Origin: Progne subis subis
Taxonomy: Eukaryota; Chordata; Aves; Passeriformes; Hirundinidae
DNA length: 64,000 bases
NCBI GenBank assembly: GCA_022316685.1
Contig: JAKJHU010000037.1
Coordinates: forward strand, 359,792-423,791
Direction: 5' to 3'
In this document: one piece after another, positions 1-11,820 of the stretch
How the letters are laid out: the number at the start of each line of letters is the position of its first letter
Position numbering within the stretch: the stretch's first letter is position 1
Position numbers and translations under genes: made by a program
Notes under the pieces: generated by a model
The model's database searches: none
The model's input: the letters and a program-made list of their open reading frames with translations, nothing else
Told to the model about the DNA's origin: nothing

Positions 1-1227
1 TTTCTTAGATAACAAGTATAGGCTGCCAAAGAATTTGTGTCCATTTAGTGCCAGGCAGAATCTGGCCTCAGACTGAAAGCTTTTATGCAAACCAGTCAGA
101 ATTAGTCAAAGTTTTGTCCTCTTAGTCAAAATTAAATTCTGGTTTAAAGCATCTATAATTCTAGACTTACTACTCCATATTTCATGATCCCCAAAACCAA
201 ACAGAAAACAGGAAGAAGTTGGGATTTTAAGAGTTGCCTTTGTATTTTGGACAGACACAATTCTCATGTACTTCTATAACTAAATACATGTTTAGCAGAT
301 TCATAAATATTGCCCTATCTTCTGAAAGAATACAGGTGAAAGGATATTGAAGCATATTCTGTCTCTAGACAGTGTCCAACTCTGGCTAACAATCTTTTTT
401 CCTCTTATAATTTATTGGTTTATGTTTTATTTTTCTTTAAAAAATATTTTAAGTGATGCATTTTAAACATTCATTGTAAAGTCCTTTTGTATATTTATAA
501 GAATTTACTTTTCTAATATTATATCTTCCATGTAGTCGACTTCTTCAGAGTGTTAAAATCCAAAGCTGTTACAAAGCTTTAATGTCTTAGACTGAAAACT
601 GAAAATAAAACAAGTTAGTAGGGACATGGAGACAGAGAAAGAGAAAAGAACTCTATGAAGTTCTTTATGAAAAGAACTATAATGAACTGCTCATGACAAA
701 TGAAATTGATATTTAAATATATTTTTATTATCCTAACTCAAATTACTAATGGCTCACTCAAAAAATATTTCATCACATTCACGCCTTCAACCTTCACTGG
801 TCACACCAAAGAGTTTGCAGAAGCCAGCTCTCTCAGCCTACTCTGAGCTCTGATAATCCTCACCATTATGGAAGGTGGAAGAGAAGCATTACTTTTTTGA
901 GAAAATGATACATTGTGAATGCCTGCATAGTGGAGGTTTCAGAAATTCTGCGATGGGCCCAGAGAAATTAAGAAAATAATGCTTCTGTTCAAGGGAGAGA
1001 TATCACGGACACATACATACAACTGCTCAGCTTTACACATTTAAATAGCTCTTAAAAAGTGATAGGTTCAACTGTATTCGGATGAGACTGAAAGCAAAGT
1101 ATAGACTATGCCTCTGGAGACAGTTTTTCCATAGGTGAAGTACTTAACTTTCTCAATCTTCTTAAAGTTATTCCTTTATAATGCTGGTGCTTCTGGAACT
1201 TCTGAAAGATATTGTTAATTCCTCCAG
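1..1227. other. unique AT-rich noncoding DNA
   Basis: No gene, RNA or recognisable repeat was seen. Stop codons are frequent in all frames and composition is uniformly AT-rich. Short A/T runs are the only structure. Confidence 0.6.
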
Positions 1228-1373
1228 ACCAAAAAAAAAAAAAAAAAAAAACCCAAAAAAAAAAAACCAAAAAAAAAAAAAAAAAACCCAAACCCAAAAA
1301 AATCAAAAACAAAACCAAAAACAAACAAACAAACAAAAAACAAAAACAACAAAAAAACCACCCCCACCAAAAC
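1228..1373. repeat. A/C-only low-complexity tract
   Basis: The plus strand is composed only of A and C apart from one T at 1303. It starts with a run of 21 A, followed by A runs broken by CC/CCC and then CAAA-type units. Open frames across it on both strands encode lysine-rich or phenylalanine-rich low-complexity peptides and are not genes. Confidence 0.9.
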
Positions 1374-2805
1374 TATATCAATATAGCTAAAAATACACAT
1401 CCATAGATCCATTGTTAAGGATAGCATAGTTTCCATCTTGTATATTGTTTCAGGATACAAAAAGTCTAACAGACTTTTTCAAGTTTTTCAATTCAAACCA
1501 AAAAAGGGCTGTTGGGATTTTTAAAATTTTATTTAGACTTGAAATAATTTTCTTTCAACTTGAAATAATTTTCTTTCACTTGATTTCCCTTAAAGCATTG
1601 CTGCTACAATCAGAATTTTAAAGGCAGGGTGTCAAACGAAAATATCTGGGGGACTGTTTAGCATTTCCTTAGATTGTTGTGTTAGAGAAGGTGCATCTCA
1701 GATCAGCATTAAAAAGAACTTGGTCTATAATGTCATAAGGTTTGCTTCCTTTTGCTTTTTAATTATGAGAGAACTAAAATGATCTGTAATGCAAATTGCC
1801 ACCATCCTCTTTCTAGAGCACATTAAGTTTCTATAACACCTTGCAAAGACAATGCTTCTTATTTTTCCCTGCTACTGTTAAGAAGTCCATTCATTTGTGC
1901 TGGCATAAGCCTTTATTATATTTCTCCCCTCATCTACCCTCCAGTTAATAAAACCATAGGTGGTAATTCACAGTGTTTGTGTCCCATTTCTGTGTACAAT
2001 ACATGTGTAACTGCAGTGGTGGAGGGAATAATCAATGGACATTAACTATGTTAAACAAGAAGCATTGTATCCGCAAGCATGAACCACAGATTCCCACAGA
2101 AATTCTCTAAATCAAGTGTTGAGTAGATTTTTGTCTTCCTGGCTATTTTGTTATCTCTGTTGTAAGACCCTTGGTTTTTTTGGCAGTTCTGAACAGATAT
2201 TGTGATAGACACCATGGTAAACAGCTCTCTTATTGTATTTTGTACTAGGATATTGAACATTTTCCTGAGCAAAGTGCAATGTGATGCCAAGTATTTCCAT
2301 CCCCTGCAGCTTCTTACAAAGGGAACCAGTCTACAGCTTGCTAATAGAGATGGAGGAGCTCTTCCTTGTAAGCTTTCAAAATAATCCATTTTAAAAGACT
2401 GTTTCAGCATAATAAATGCTTGGTGACTTGAAATCCCAGTGGGTTTTGAAGAAACAAATACTGTACTGTATATGCCGAATCTGTACAATTTGAGCTCTGC
2501 ACTTGAAGTACTGTAGACTTGTCCTTGCACTGATAATAACAACCTTTTCAGGAACAAAAGAAATAATCTATAGTTACAAAGAAGGAATCAGAATTAGCTT
2601 TGATTTTATATTTTATACATACCATACTTTCTACTATTGTTGTAGCTGGACATATCAAACATATCCATTCCATTGATACAGATGTATGATGCACAACGGA
2701 GCAAAAAGAAACATGAATTAAAGAATCATTGTGTTTGTACCAAGCTTATGTCGTTTAAGTATTGAAACTGTGGTTGAACTTTAATGGCTCTGTGTGAGGG
2801 TCTGA
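1374..2805. other. unique AT-rich DNA, no supported gene
   Basis: It contains the longest open frame of the window (minus strand, 2557 to 2051, 168 codons). That translation has no recognisable domain, no signal peptide with a plausible mature domain, and no codon-usage signature. Around 2380-2540 the sequence has a 3'-UTR-like feel (AATAAA at about 2411, ACTGTACTGTATATG), but no upstream gene supports this. Confidence 0.5.
1537..1578. repeat. perfect 21-bp tandem duplication
   Basis: Two identical 21-bp copies beginning ACTTGAAATAATTTTC lie head to tail (1537-1557 and 1558-1578). A third partial copy (CTTGATTTCC) follows. The perfect identity suggests a recent slippage or duplication event. 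Confidence 0.9.
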
Positions 2806-2825
2806 TTTTTTTTTTTTTTTTTTTT
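2806..2825. repeat. poly-T tract
   Basis: A run of 20 T is followed by C5 and a pyrimidine-rich stretch. No retrocopy could be recognised next to it. Confidence 0.9.
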
Positions 2826-5326
2826 CCCCCCTCTCTCTTTGTTAGGTTAATTCAACTTCAATAACAAGTCTTTTCTGTCCTGCTACCAAATACCTCCAAA
2901 TGTACAGCAAGGGAAACTGGCATTTCAAATTAAGGGAAACAGTGAACCAAAACAAAAACACAATAAAAGAAAGAGCAGGGTGATACATGTAAATGATGTA
3001 CTCACTGGGAACTAACAGTGGTAGCTTGCAGTGAAGGGATTTAGCTCTCTGTTAATTCAACAGATAGGGAGACGGACATTTTTGGGAAGAGTCTTGGCCA
3101 GATTCCTTAAGCTTACAAAAGCTTTAGTAGTTACATCATCGGGGGTACAGGAGTGGGGGACTTTGGGATTTAAAAAAAGAAATGTAGTTAGTCTAGTAAA
3201 AAAGAGAAATAATTCACTTTAATATGATGGACATACTCAATTTCATTGAAATTAAAGTTTTATCAATAAGAAGAATCTATCAATTAATAATTAAAGTATT
3301 TTCATTTTTTCAGAATAAATGGTAAAACTAACTCTCTGTAATTCTTCTACTGGTGGTTTTGTACAGTCCATTTAGGAGTCCAGCAGCAAAGATTTAGGGT
3401 AGAAAGTCTGATCATGAGGGAATGTATTCATTGGCCTGCTTACTGCATACGAGTTTCTTCTGCATAGTAACTGCCTATGGTACCATACTGGAGAGGGATT
3501 AAGATGTTTTATATTCTGTGTGTGCATTGGAGAGGATGTGTTTTACCTAATCTTGTTTAGCCACCATGCAGACAGCTTTGAGGATTTTTTTTTTTTTTAT
3601 CCCAGTATCCTTTAAAAGCTACAGATCTTTGGAAAGGGTAGGTATTTCCATTTCTTTCGTTTGCTTTTCAAAAGTGCAGAGCTTGGCCTTTATTTTGAGG
3701 AGTAAAGAGGAAAATACTAAGCATGGCGCCCCTGCCTACAGGCTTGGTACTTGTTAAATATTTTAGTCAATTAAATGTAGGTGGGAAAGATTAAACTGCT
3801 CAGAAATTTGTCTTCATTTTTTTGTATGAAAGCAAAATAATATGTTCTCTTTTTGTATGAAAGCAAAATAATATGTTCTCAAGTTCTTTGATGCTAATTG
3901 AATAAAATATAGGTCTACACATCCCTTGTCCTCTAAAGTGTAGCAGATGTTCATTGCTTTGTCTTCAAACAGCCATGTCTGGCTTCTTTTTCAAAGTGGT
4001 GACTCAGTGTTGAAGGACCGACTGCTGCTTTTTTTTGCAAGGTGCTGTGTGCATATAGAGGTATAAAGAGAAGGAAGAAAGCAAAATGATCACCTGAATG
4101 GATGGGATTATTTTTGAAAAAGGAAATCTGTTGCCAGTGTCTGAGATATTTTAAAAATCTTCAAATGCACCACAACTCTTTCAGCAAAGGAAGCATGCAT
4201 GCCCAAGGGGTTTGCAGGGATTGAGAGATATCAAGCTAGCAAGTTAAAGAACTTGAAAATTTGGAAGGGTGCTAGAGGGTTACAAATACCTTAAGACAAT
4301 ATGATTATTAGAAAGCAACTAGCGTGTTTCTTGTCTCTGCTAGGTTGCTACTACCCCAGTAGCTTTTTTATTACTCTCATTCCAATTCTCACATTTTTAA
4401 TCCTTCATTGGCACCTGGTTCTGCACTTTTGTTGCCCTCAAATCCCTCACAAAACGTTCTGTCACTGTTTTTCTGTGACACCCGCACCTATATGCATATA
4501 GTGCATACAAAATTTATTCATTGTGAAAAAAGTAATATTTTTAATCACAGGGTTTTAATGTTACAGACAATTGACCAGGGTTCCTAAGTAAAAAGACTAG
4601 GCCACCAACTCTCCCTGATGTGATCTAGGGTACGTTGACAGTCTAGTAAAAATGATAGATATGAAAAGCTATTGGACATGAGAAATTACAGTGTTAGAAG
4701 AAAAGAGAATCTACAGATGGCTGTATTTCATAAATTAGAAATGGCACAAACCCAAAGAAAACCAAATGATGTGGCTGGGGACTTCCTAGGTAGTAGAATC
4801 TTTCAACGCCAACATCCCAACATTAGGAACATCCCCACACATAAGACCAGGATCACCTAGGTAAGAGTATCAAAAGTTTGCAGATGGATGTACCCAAACT
4901 GGGATCAACAGGGAAAAAATATTTAGGGATGGATTTTTTGGATAAGATTGGGTGGAGAAAGGTAGCTTGAAGGGAAGTGAAGAGGAAGATGAGGTAAAAG
5001 AAAAAAAAATATAACAAAGCATATAATAAGTTTCATTGACTCTACTTAATATGACTTGTCAGCAAATGTGAACTCACTGGGGAATGTTTATATACTGGAG
5101 ATATTACAATAACAGCCATCCAAAACTTTTTTTTCAATCAGTCTTTTGGTTTTAAGTGGGCACTAAATTAAAGCTGCAAAGATGAGTTAAAGGTCTCACC
5201 CCACGTACATAGTCCTCAAGTTTGTAACTTCTCACAGATTTTGTTTCTCTCTTAGCAGATGCAGATTGGAGGCCCAGCTGTTACTCTAGTTTGAGTAAGG
5301 TTTCCTTTATCTGAAAGAGTACAGTT
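2826..5326. other. unique AT-rich DNA, no gene seen
   Basis: There are only short open frames with unremarkable translations. The only internal structure noted is the 31-bp tandem duplication listed separately and short homopolymers near 3587 and 5129. Confidence 0.55.
3819..3880. repeat. perfect 31-bp tandem duplication
   Basis: Two identical 31-bp copies (3819-3849 and 3850-3880), each beginning TTTTTGTATGAAAGC and ending AATATGTTCTC, lie directly adjacent. There is no coding context. A recent replication-slippage duplication is the simplest explanation. Confidence 0.92.
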
Positions 5327-5697
5327 GAAACTTGTGGTGGTGCAAAAGTTATTTTATTAGGTTTTTAAGTATTTTATATAATTAATTTACAGTTTTTAAT
5401 AAGAAGTTTTGTAAAATGGTTTGTTCCCTGTACCCCCATTCTTCCCAATGGTTCTTACCCTTTATATTGCTGTCAATCCCCTCTTTCTCTCTCCTTGGGC
5501 TCCCTGTCTGTCACCTAGGGACCCTTCCCCAAATTCTGGAAAGTTCCAGGGAGGGTGTCAAGTGATAGGCTGGTGCCCGGGGAATCCCCTTTCCCCCATT
5601 GCGGAGTGGTTCCCCTGTTGAATGTTTACATCCCTAGTTCCACCCTGAGTTAGCCTGGTTGGTTTATCTGTTGTTACCACCTCTTGTTCCTCCCCTG

Positions 5698-5705
5698 TTT
5701 AAAAG
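5698..5705 (+). promoter_or_regulatory. TATA-like box of solo LTR
   Basis: TTTAAAAG lies 78 bp upstream of the LTR polyadenylation signal. This is the expected spacing for a retroviral core promoter and R region. Activity is not demonstrable from sequence. Confidence 0.55.
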
Positions 5706-5782
5706 TTACTGCCTGACCATTGTACAGGGTCTCTCCTGAGCAGCAGTGGTCAGGTGTGGAGCTCCCCTTTGGTCTCCCCCTC

Positions 5783-5788
5783 AATAAA
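5783..5788 (+). terminator. LTR polyadenylation signal AATAAA
   Basis: A canonical AATAAA hexamer in the sequence CTCAATAAAACC, downstream of the TATA-like box and inside the LTR. A T/G-containing stretch follows within about 50 bp, consistent with R/U5 processing. Confidence 0.65.
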
Positions 5789-6008
5789 ACCCTGCTAATC
5801 CTGCTCAGAGAGTCGCCTTTCTGTCCATCGCCGTGGTCGTGACTACCAGCAAGTCTGTCACAGGGTGTGGGGAACCAAGATCCCACAGGGAGGAGAGAGC
5901 TAGTTGAACTAGCGACTCCGGCCTAAAAGCGTGCGTGCCGCGGTGTGGAACTGAGCTAGCCCGTGAGCCTGCGCTTCCATGCGCACAGCGGACACCGCGA
6001 CAGAAACT

Positions 6009-6489
6009 CTTTGCTAAACAGCTGATTTATTTCATGAAAGTTTGCTTACTCTGAAGCCGTTCACCTCTATCTTTTATATAAACACTGAAAAATATAAACT
6101 TTTGAAAAAGATCAGTTCAAGCGACAAAAATCTATTCAATAGGAATTAGTGAGATCCCAGGTAAATGAAAGCTGACATGGTGCTGTGCAGTTACAGTAAG
6201 GAAGTTGCATTATATGCTAGTAAAATTATGAAAAACCTGTTGAGGAGAAGAGCAACATGAGGGAATGAAGAAGGAAAGCCACAAGCAAGATTAACAATGT
6301 CATAGGAGAAGAGGACTACAAGGTCTTCAGTTTCAAAAATAAACACATACTAAAAGAGTATGTTGTGTCTAGAAAACCATACCCATTAGATGAGTAAATA
6401 TAATTCTAGAGCCTGAGAGTCATATCCTAATTTAATTCTCATAATGCATTTAAGCTCAGTACCTTAACAAAGATACTTTCACTTTTATG
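6009..6489. other. unique DNA between LTR and CR1 fragment
   Basis: AT-rich sequence with no supported gene or repeat. Confidence 0.5.
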
Positions 6490-6680
6490 CTGGATGTGGG
6501 TGGTCAAACATTGAATTAGAATGTCAGGAGAGAATGTGGTATATTTTGTCTTCAAGACATTGAAAACCCGTCTGGCGAAGGTTCCCAGCAACTAGCTCAA
6601 GCTGATCTCGATTTGAGTAGGGGGGTTGTATTGTACAGTCCCAAGAGTTCTGCTCCAACATTAATAATTCTTTAATTAAA
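6490..6680 (+). mobile_element. degraded CR1 LINE 3' fragment
   Basis: Plus-strand sequence follows the known order of the avian CR1 3' untranslated region. A GTGGTCAAACATTG segment is followed by a GTGGT.... segment, then GACATTGAAAACCCGTCTGG, then GATTTGAGTAGGGGGGTTG, then CTCCAACATTAATAATTCT. The last part corresponds to the usual TTCCAACC...ATTCTATGATTCTATG terminus but is heavily mutated. The copy is 5'-truncated and lacks the reverse transcriptase. It looks older than the copy at 7350-7620. Confidence 0.7.
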
Positions 6681-7349
6681 ATTTGTTATACTCTTTTGTT
6701 CTCATTACTCCTACCATTCCAGAGCAGTACAAACTCAGATGAGTTGATGGTTGTGCTTGCGTTTCTGAAATAATGCTCAAGAGTCTCCTTTTATTCTAAG
6801 CTGTGTCAATGGAAAGCAAGAACATCCCTCATCAGATTTATTTAGATATGTTAACAAAGCAAGCTCTTGTAACTTCCTGTCATACACCATGTGCAAGTAC
6901 TAGCTTCATTGTGCATGCATCTCTTCTCACTTTTCATTCCTTTTCCCACCAATTAATATAAAGTCTACTAGCTCAGGAATGCAAATTGTGGGTCAGCTGT
7001 CAGGGATTCTAAAGCTAGGGCATCTCTCCATTAAGAAAATGAGTTTAAGAAGTAATGATAGAGGTATAATCCCAGCTCTTAAGAAGAGAAAATTTTTGAA
7101 CGCCTATTTTCATTATAAGAAAAACAAGGCTGTCTTCCTAGGAGACCAAATCAGCCTCAGAAATGTGTCATGATAATTACAACAAAGGATGTCAGAGAAA
7201 ATAGTGAACAATTCAGAGAATATGAAACATACAACAGCTAAGTATGAAAAAACCCAAAATGATTGCCACTGTACGATACTGTGACCACAGTCATAAGACT
7301 TAAAGCAAAAGGAGGAGAATTTGAACCCAATATGTATTCAGGTCAAAGG
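6681..7349. other. unique DNA between two CR1 fragments
   Basis: AT-rich spacer. No gene recognised; a 64-codon frame at 6979-7173 has no domain. Confidence 0.5.
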
Positions 7350-7620
7350 TAGCGAAAACAACTAGAGAAAATGGCCTTAAATTGAGACAGAGGAGACTCA
7401 GATTAGATTAGTAAAACAATTTTTTCTTTTAGGGTGGTCAGGTATTGGAAAAGGGTACCTAGGGAGGTTGTGGAGTTACGATCCCCGAAGCTGCTTAAGA
7501 GACATCTGGATCCTGTGCTGGGTAATGTGATTTACTGGTTACAGGGCCAGTGCTGGGTTGATGGTTGGGCTGGATGATCTTAAAGGCCTCTTCCAACCTT
7601 GAATATTCTATGATTCTATG
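7350..7620 (+). mobile_element. CR1 LINE 3' end
   Basis: The fragment is 5'-truncated and runs from AATGGCCTTAAATTGAG through GGGTGGTCAGGTATTGG and CTAGGGAGGTTGTGGAG to GGCTGGATGATCTTAAAGG and the terminal repeat ATTCTATGATTCTATG at 7605-7620. This is the diagnostic CR1 3' end and fixes the orientation as plus. A local insertion of T-rich sequence near 7415-7430 interrupts the match. No ORF2 remains. CR1 is the dominant non-LTR retrotransposon of birds, so this copy supports the avian origin of the window. Confidence 0.93.
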
Positions 7621-10600
7621 AAATTTTTTGCAAACTGCTATTCTGTGATGCTGCTTAATGTCACTTCCTCCTAAATATTAAAAATAGCTTGTAGGCAATT
7701 CCATTGCTATCCATCAAGGACAAATTAGGCAGGACCTAAGAACTGTGAGAATGAATTAACATAAAATTTTTATTGATTTAACTTTTATTTCTGTAAAGTC
7801 CTACCTGCATTTAAAATACTTCTCACCTACCCCAGTTTCCCTCCTGCAAGTTTGAAGGATTTTACCTGATAGAAATACAATGAGAAATACAATACAATAT
7901 CCAGGAGAGAGAAATACAAAGTGCAGAAGACAAGGAAAAACACTGATTGAAAAACACTGAATTACATGCAGTGTGCTGAGAAACCTCTTTTCAACGTCTA
8001 TATCTCAAATATGAAGGAGTCTTTGGGGACATCTACACAAGGTGAGGGGATTGTAGCTAAGCTTGCCTTGCTCAGAAATCAGATTTTCTTTTCTTCTTAT
8101 GTTGTCCTAAGATGTTGATACCAAAGTGCTAAACTATTAAGGAGAAAGGAAAGTAGACAGGATGTTGCCCTGCAGAGAAAAAGGAAATACAGAGTGTTGG
8201 TTCTGCCTGGCACATTTGTAATGAAGTTGGGGTCCTGGCAGGCAGGTGTACAAAACAGAATATGACTTTCTAATTGTATCTTTTTGAAAATTAATTCCTC
8301 AGGGACATCCTGTGTCTTTGTTTCCACTGTAGTTTGTGGTATCTTGATGAAGAAAGAAAGGAGGTGTAAATACAGTGCCAGTATTTCTCGCCCACTTACA
8401 TAGAAGGAAGGGTGTAGATAATGGAATTTGTTGCATCTCAATAAAGTTACACAATAATAAATATGCTTTTTCAGCACTTTTAAGGTCTGAATCTTCACAG
8501 CATGGTCACAGGTCAATAGCATGAGCAAGACTATTAAATTCATATATGGTGAAATAGAAATTACCTTTCTTCCTGCTATAAAAAAAAGTCCTTCCCTGGA
8601 TCAGAATAAATTTTCATTCTAATAGGACAGCAGAACTAAATTCAAAGTAAAAAGTACTGCCCAAGATGCATGAGATTTAGAAAATACTTATAAAAGAGTT
8701 AAGATAATATATAAATCTGAGATTATTTCTTCCTCAGTCTACTTGAATAATGGTGAATAGCTCAAGGAAAAAGCAGAATTTCTTTACATCAAAATCAATG
8801 GAGGACACTTTGGCTATTCAAGAACAACTCAGTTAGTTGATTGATTCTGGCAGTGGTAAAAAAAGAGAGATTTACCTTGCATACATTGGCTTTTATTCAC
8901 CTGGTATTCCTGGACATAATTTTATGTTTAAATCCATTCATATTTTTGCTCTTCCATCACAAGGGTGTTGAGAACCAGTCTTTAGGAAATGTTCAGCCGC
9001 ACACATTTTTGGACTAACAGGTGTGTCTGACATCCCCCAAGGACACATGCATCACCACATTCACCAGACAAATATAATTACATACTTATGGTGATGAAAA
9101 TAACATCACTCCTGAATAGGATAAAATCCTAAAGGATGTTATTCTTGCAGATCTGTTTGAAGTCCCTGATTAATTTTCTATCAAAGTATGCAATAATACA
9201 AATAGTGCAGTAATATTGCTGGAATTGCATAGTTTTTTTCCATATGAGCTGTCCATTGGCCAGTCACAATTTGACCTTTCAACTACTCCACCAATTCAAG
9301 GAAAAAAACGGGATGTGCTCCAGGATCTTGAATGATCAACTGCACTTCAATGGTTTGAGATACTTCTTGGAAATGATGAAATGAAGTTCTGGTTACATTG
9401 GGGAAAATAGTTAAATTTGCGTGCCTCAGTAAAGGATGTTCATTATTGTGTATATCCCTATCATAACATAATGTTCTTTAGCTACTCTAAGTCCAGCCAC
9501 AAAGAAATGTACAGAATATGTCTTTGTGAGGCTATATGGCAGAGAATTACTCCATCAGGGAAGGACAATTAAGAATTTGGGGTTTTTAAACATATAAAAA
9601 TATTTTCAGAATATTTAAATAAATAAAAAGAAAGTTGAGAATATTTTTTCAACGAAAGTAGTAGTGATTGCATTTACATCTTATTTCTGCAGTCAGTGGT
9701 TAATGGGAGATCTGCTGCACCTTTGTGAAGGTCTAGAAATTCAAATGAGATCAAGCAGAACTTTAGGGCAAGGCCTTTAAGCAATGTATCAGAAGGAAAG
9801 CTGCTACAATCTGTAATAATGATTTACTAGTCTTCTGGCATCTCTTTCCAAAATTATTACCTATTTTTTTTCGTTATTTGTTACAGATATGCAACAATTT
9901 GGGACTTTACCTTTCTGTCTTGCTGGAAACTCTGTAATTCAGCTTCATTTAAACCCTAGCTCAAGTAACGCTGATCTGTGCACATCCATTCTGTTAAACT
10001 CGTACTCTGAATCCATCAAGGCAGACAGTCTGTACAGATCCACGAACACTCCCTGGGATAAAAGTTATCTGATCTTTTCTCCTCAAAGCCCCTTCTCCTC
10101 CAGTGTGCACTTTATTTCAATCTCGTCTCAAAAGGTCTAAACCTCTTGGAATACTCGAGTTCTTCCAGCAGGGCAAGTATCTGGATAGAAACACAATGCA
10201 GGGGCAAAGCATTCTGCAGGCAGAGTGGGTACAGGTGGGATACTAATGCATCCCGGCACAGAAGATGCCCATAGGTAATAAGAAAAAAGAAGAGCAATAA
10301 GAAAAAGGAGCCTTATCTTCAGTGTGAAGTGTTTCCAGAACATAAGGGCTGCTGCTTAAGGGCTGCTTTTGACCTAGTTTGAGCTGCAATTGAAGTACTT
10401 GCTACACTATGAACAAATGACTGCTAAGATGAGGTCTGGAGAACAGAAATAGGATGAAACTAATATCCAGTGGCATAACTTTTTCTAAAAGTGTATTAAA
10501 TTCTCCTTTCTTTAGAAAACAGATATTGCGCTGACTGGTACTGTATTAGCTTGTACAATAACAACAGGCAGTATCCTGTCAAATGGATAATATCCCATTG

Positions 10601-10736
10601 GATAATGTCCCTTGAACTGCATGCTGTGGAGTTAGAATAGTTCCTGAAAAGTGTGACTATCATTATGTAGCCTCATTTGTCTTAAAACTCCCATCTTGTC
10701 CTTTTTAAACAGAGATTTTTAAACAGAGAGGTCAGC
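7621..10736. other. unique AT-rich DNA, no gene seen
   Basis: About 3.1 kb without recognisable genes. A 148-codon minus-strand frame (8543-8097) and an 83-codon plus frame (9889-10140) have translations without domains or coding composition. Confidence 0.55.
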
Positions 10737-11080
10737 AGAATAGAATAAGAATATAAGAATAGAATAGAATATTTTGGCTGTAACACACAATAGTCAGGTA
10801 GTCCAACTGCCTGACCAATTCAGGACTGATCAAGTTAAAGCATGTTTTTATGGACATTGTCCAAATGCTTCTTAACACTGAGAGGCTTGGGGTATCAATG
10901 ATCTCTCCAGTAAGCTTCTTTGACCACCCTCTTGGTAAAGAAATGCTTCCTAATGTGCAGCTTAGACCTCCCCTGGTAGAACCATTCCCTATCACTGAAT
11001 ACAGAAGAATCAGTAGAAGAGATGATTTCTTGTCTTTCAGAAAAAAGACATTTAATGTAGACACATCACTGTGTATTTAG
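10737..11080 (-). mobile_element. CR1 LINE 3' fragment, minus strand
   Basis: Read on the minus strand, this is a 5'-truncated CR1 3' region. The plus-strand view begins with the repeat-like AATAGAATAAGAATATAAG (10740-10758), the complement of the ATTCTATG-type terminus. It continues through GTAGTCCAACTGCCTGACC, CTTCTTAACACTGAGAGGC, GGTAAAGAAATGCTTCCTAA and CAGCTTAGACCTCCCCTGG, all in CR1 order. The long minus-strand open frame (11064-10732) crosses this repeat and is not a host gene. Confidence 0.9.
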
Positions 11081-11820
11081 AGCACCTTGAATCCCCGTAG
11101 AATATTTTATTATAGAACATAGAGGGGAAAAATGGTGATATGCAGTAACAGTAATAGATCTTTCTATCCCATACTTACTATGTTACTAGCTTGAAACATA
11201 ATACGGCTTTAAAAGCTTCTTTTTCAGAGCGGGAGTATCTATGGAGGTAGGTGGTCACTGGGATGGTTGTCACAGATGACAACCATTACTTTTAATTAAT
11301 TTTAAAAATCAGTAATGTAGTTCATGGAATAATTCAATTAAGTTTTTTATTGCCCTGAATGTATTGTTAAACTTAATATGTTTGAAGACTTTTTCTATTC
11401 TCTGATTTGTGAATAACAAACAAACATATTTCACAGTTATACAAGTCTTGGCAGAGCAGTAACAGCCTTTTTTCTCAGCTATCCCCTTAGCTTACTTCCA
11501 TTGGACACGAACAGCACTCAGACATATATACATATGCACAGTTAATATTATCTACAGAAACTAATTTATAGAGCCTGGATCACTTTGGCTTCCCTAGCAA
11601 ATAATTCTGAATTGATGTTTAATACTTTATAACATTGAATGAGAGCTGGATGTTTACAAGGTGCTTTCTTATCCTGGATAGAGCTTGCTGAAAGTTTGCT
11701 TTACAACATCTCAAGGCTTCAGGTAAGCTTGGATGATACAGACTGTCATTATTACCAAAATAATCAAATCCTCACATAGTTACTCAGTTTTTGTTTTAGT
11801 GCTTTCTCAAAACTCACTAG
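11081..11820. other. unique AT-rich DNA
   Basis: No gene, RNA or repeat recognised between the CR1 fragment and the ERV-L-type LTR. Confidence 0.5.

Larger units (their letters stand above)
5327..6008 (+). mobile_element. solo LTR (5333-6002) with perfect 6-bp target duplication
   Basis: A 670-bp element begins TGTGG and ends GCGACA (TG...CA). It is flanked by identical GAAACT direct repeats at 5327-5332 and 6003-6008. It is far more GC- and CpG-rich than its surroundings, especially at 5815-6000. On the plus strand, a TATA-like TTTAAAAG at 5698-5705 and an AATAAA polyadenylation signal at 5783-5788 give the U3-R-U5 order of a retroviral LTR. No gag, pol or env sequence and no second LTR follow, so this is a solo LTR left by LTR-LTR recombination. 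A 6-bp duplication is typical of class II (ERVK/alpharetrovirus-like) integrases; the class is inferred from that only. Open frames inside it are fortuitous. Confidence 0.9.

Noticed and set aside
1106..1460. Phe-rich and Lys-rich frames around the A/C tract
   Set aside because: Pure low-complexity translations of simple repeats.
5870..6002. CpG-rich stretch, considered as a CpG-island promoter
   Set aside because: It is the U5-side end of the solo LTR, which explains its composition.
8097..8543. 148-codon minus-strand open frame
   Set aside because: No recognisable domain, no start context or splice evidence, and unique AT-rich surroundings. Consistent with a chance frame.
10732..11064. 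110-codon minus-strand open frame
   Set aside because: Lies inside the minus-strand CR1 3' fragment, which is noncoding repeat sequence.
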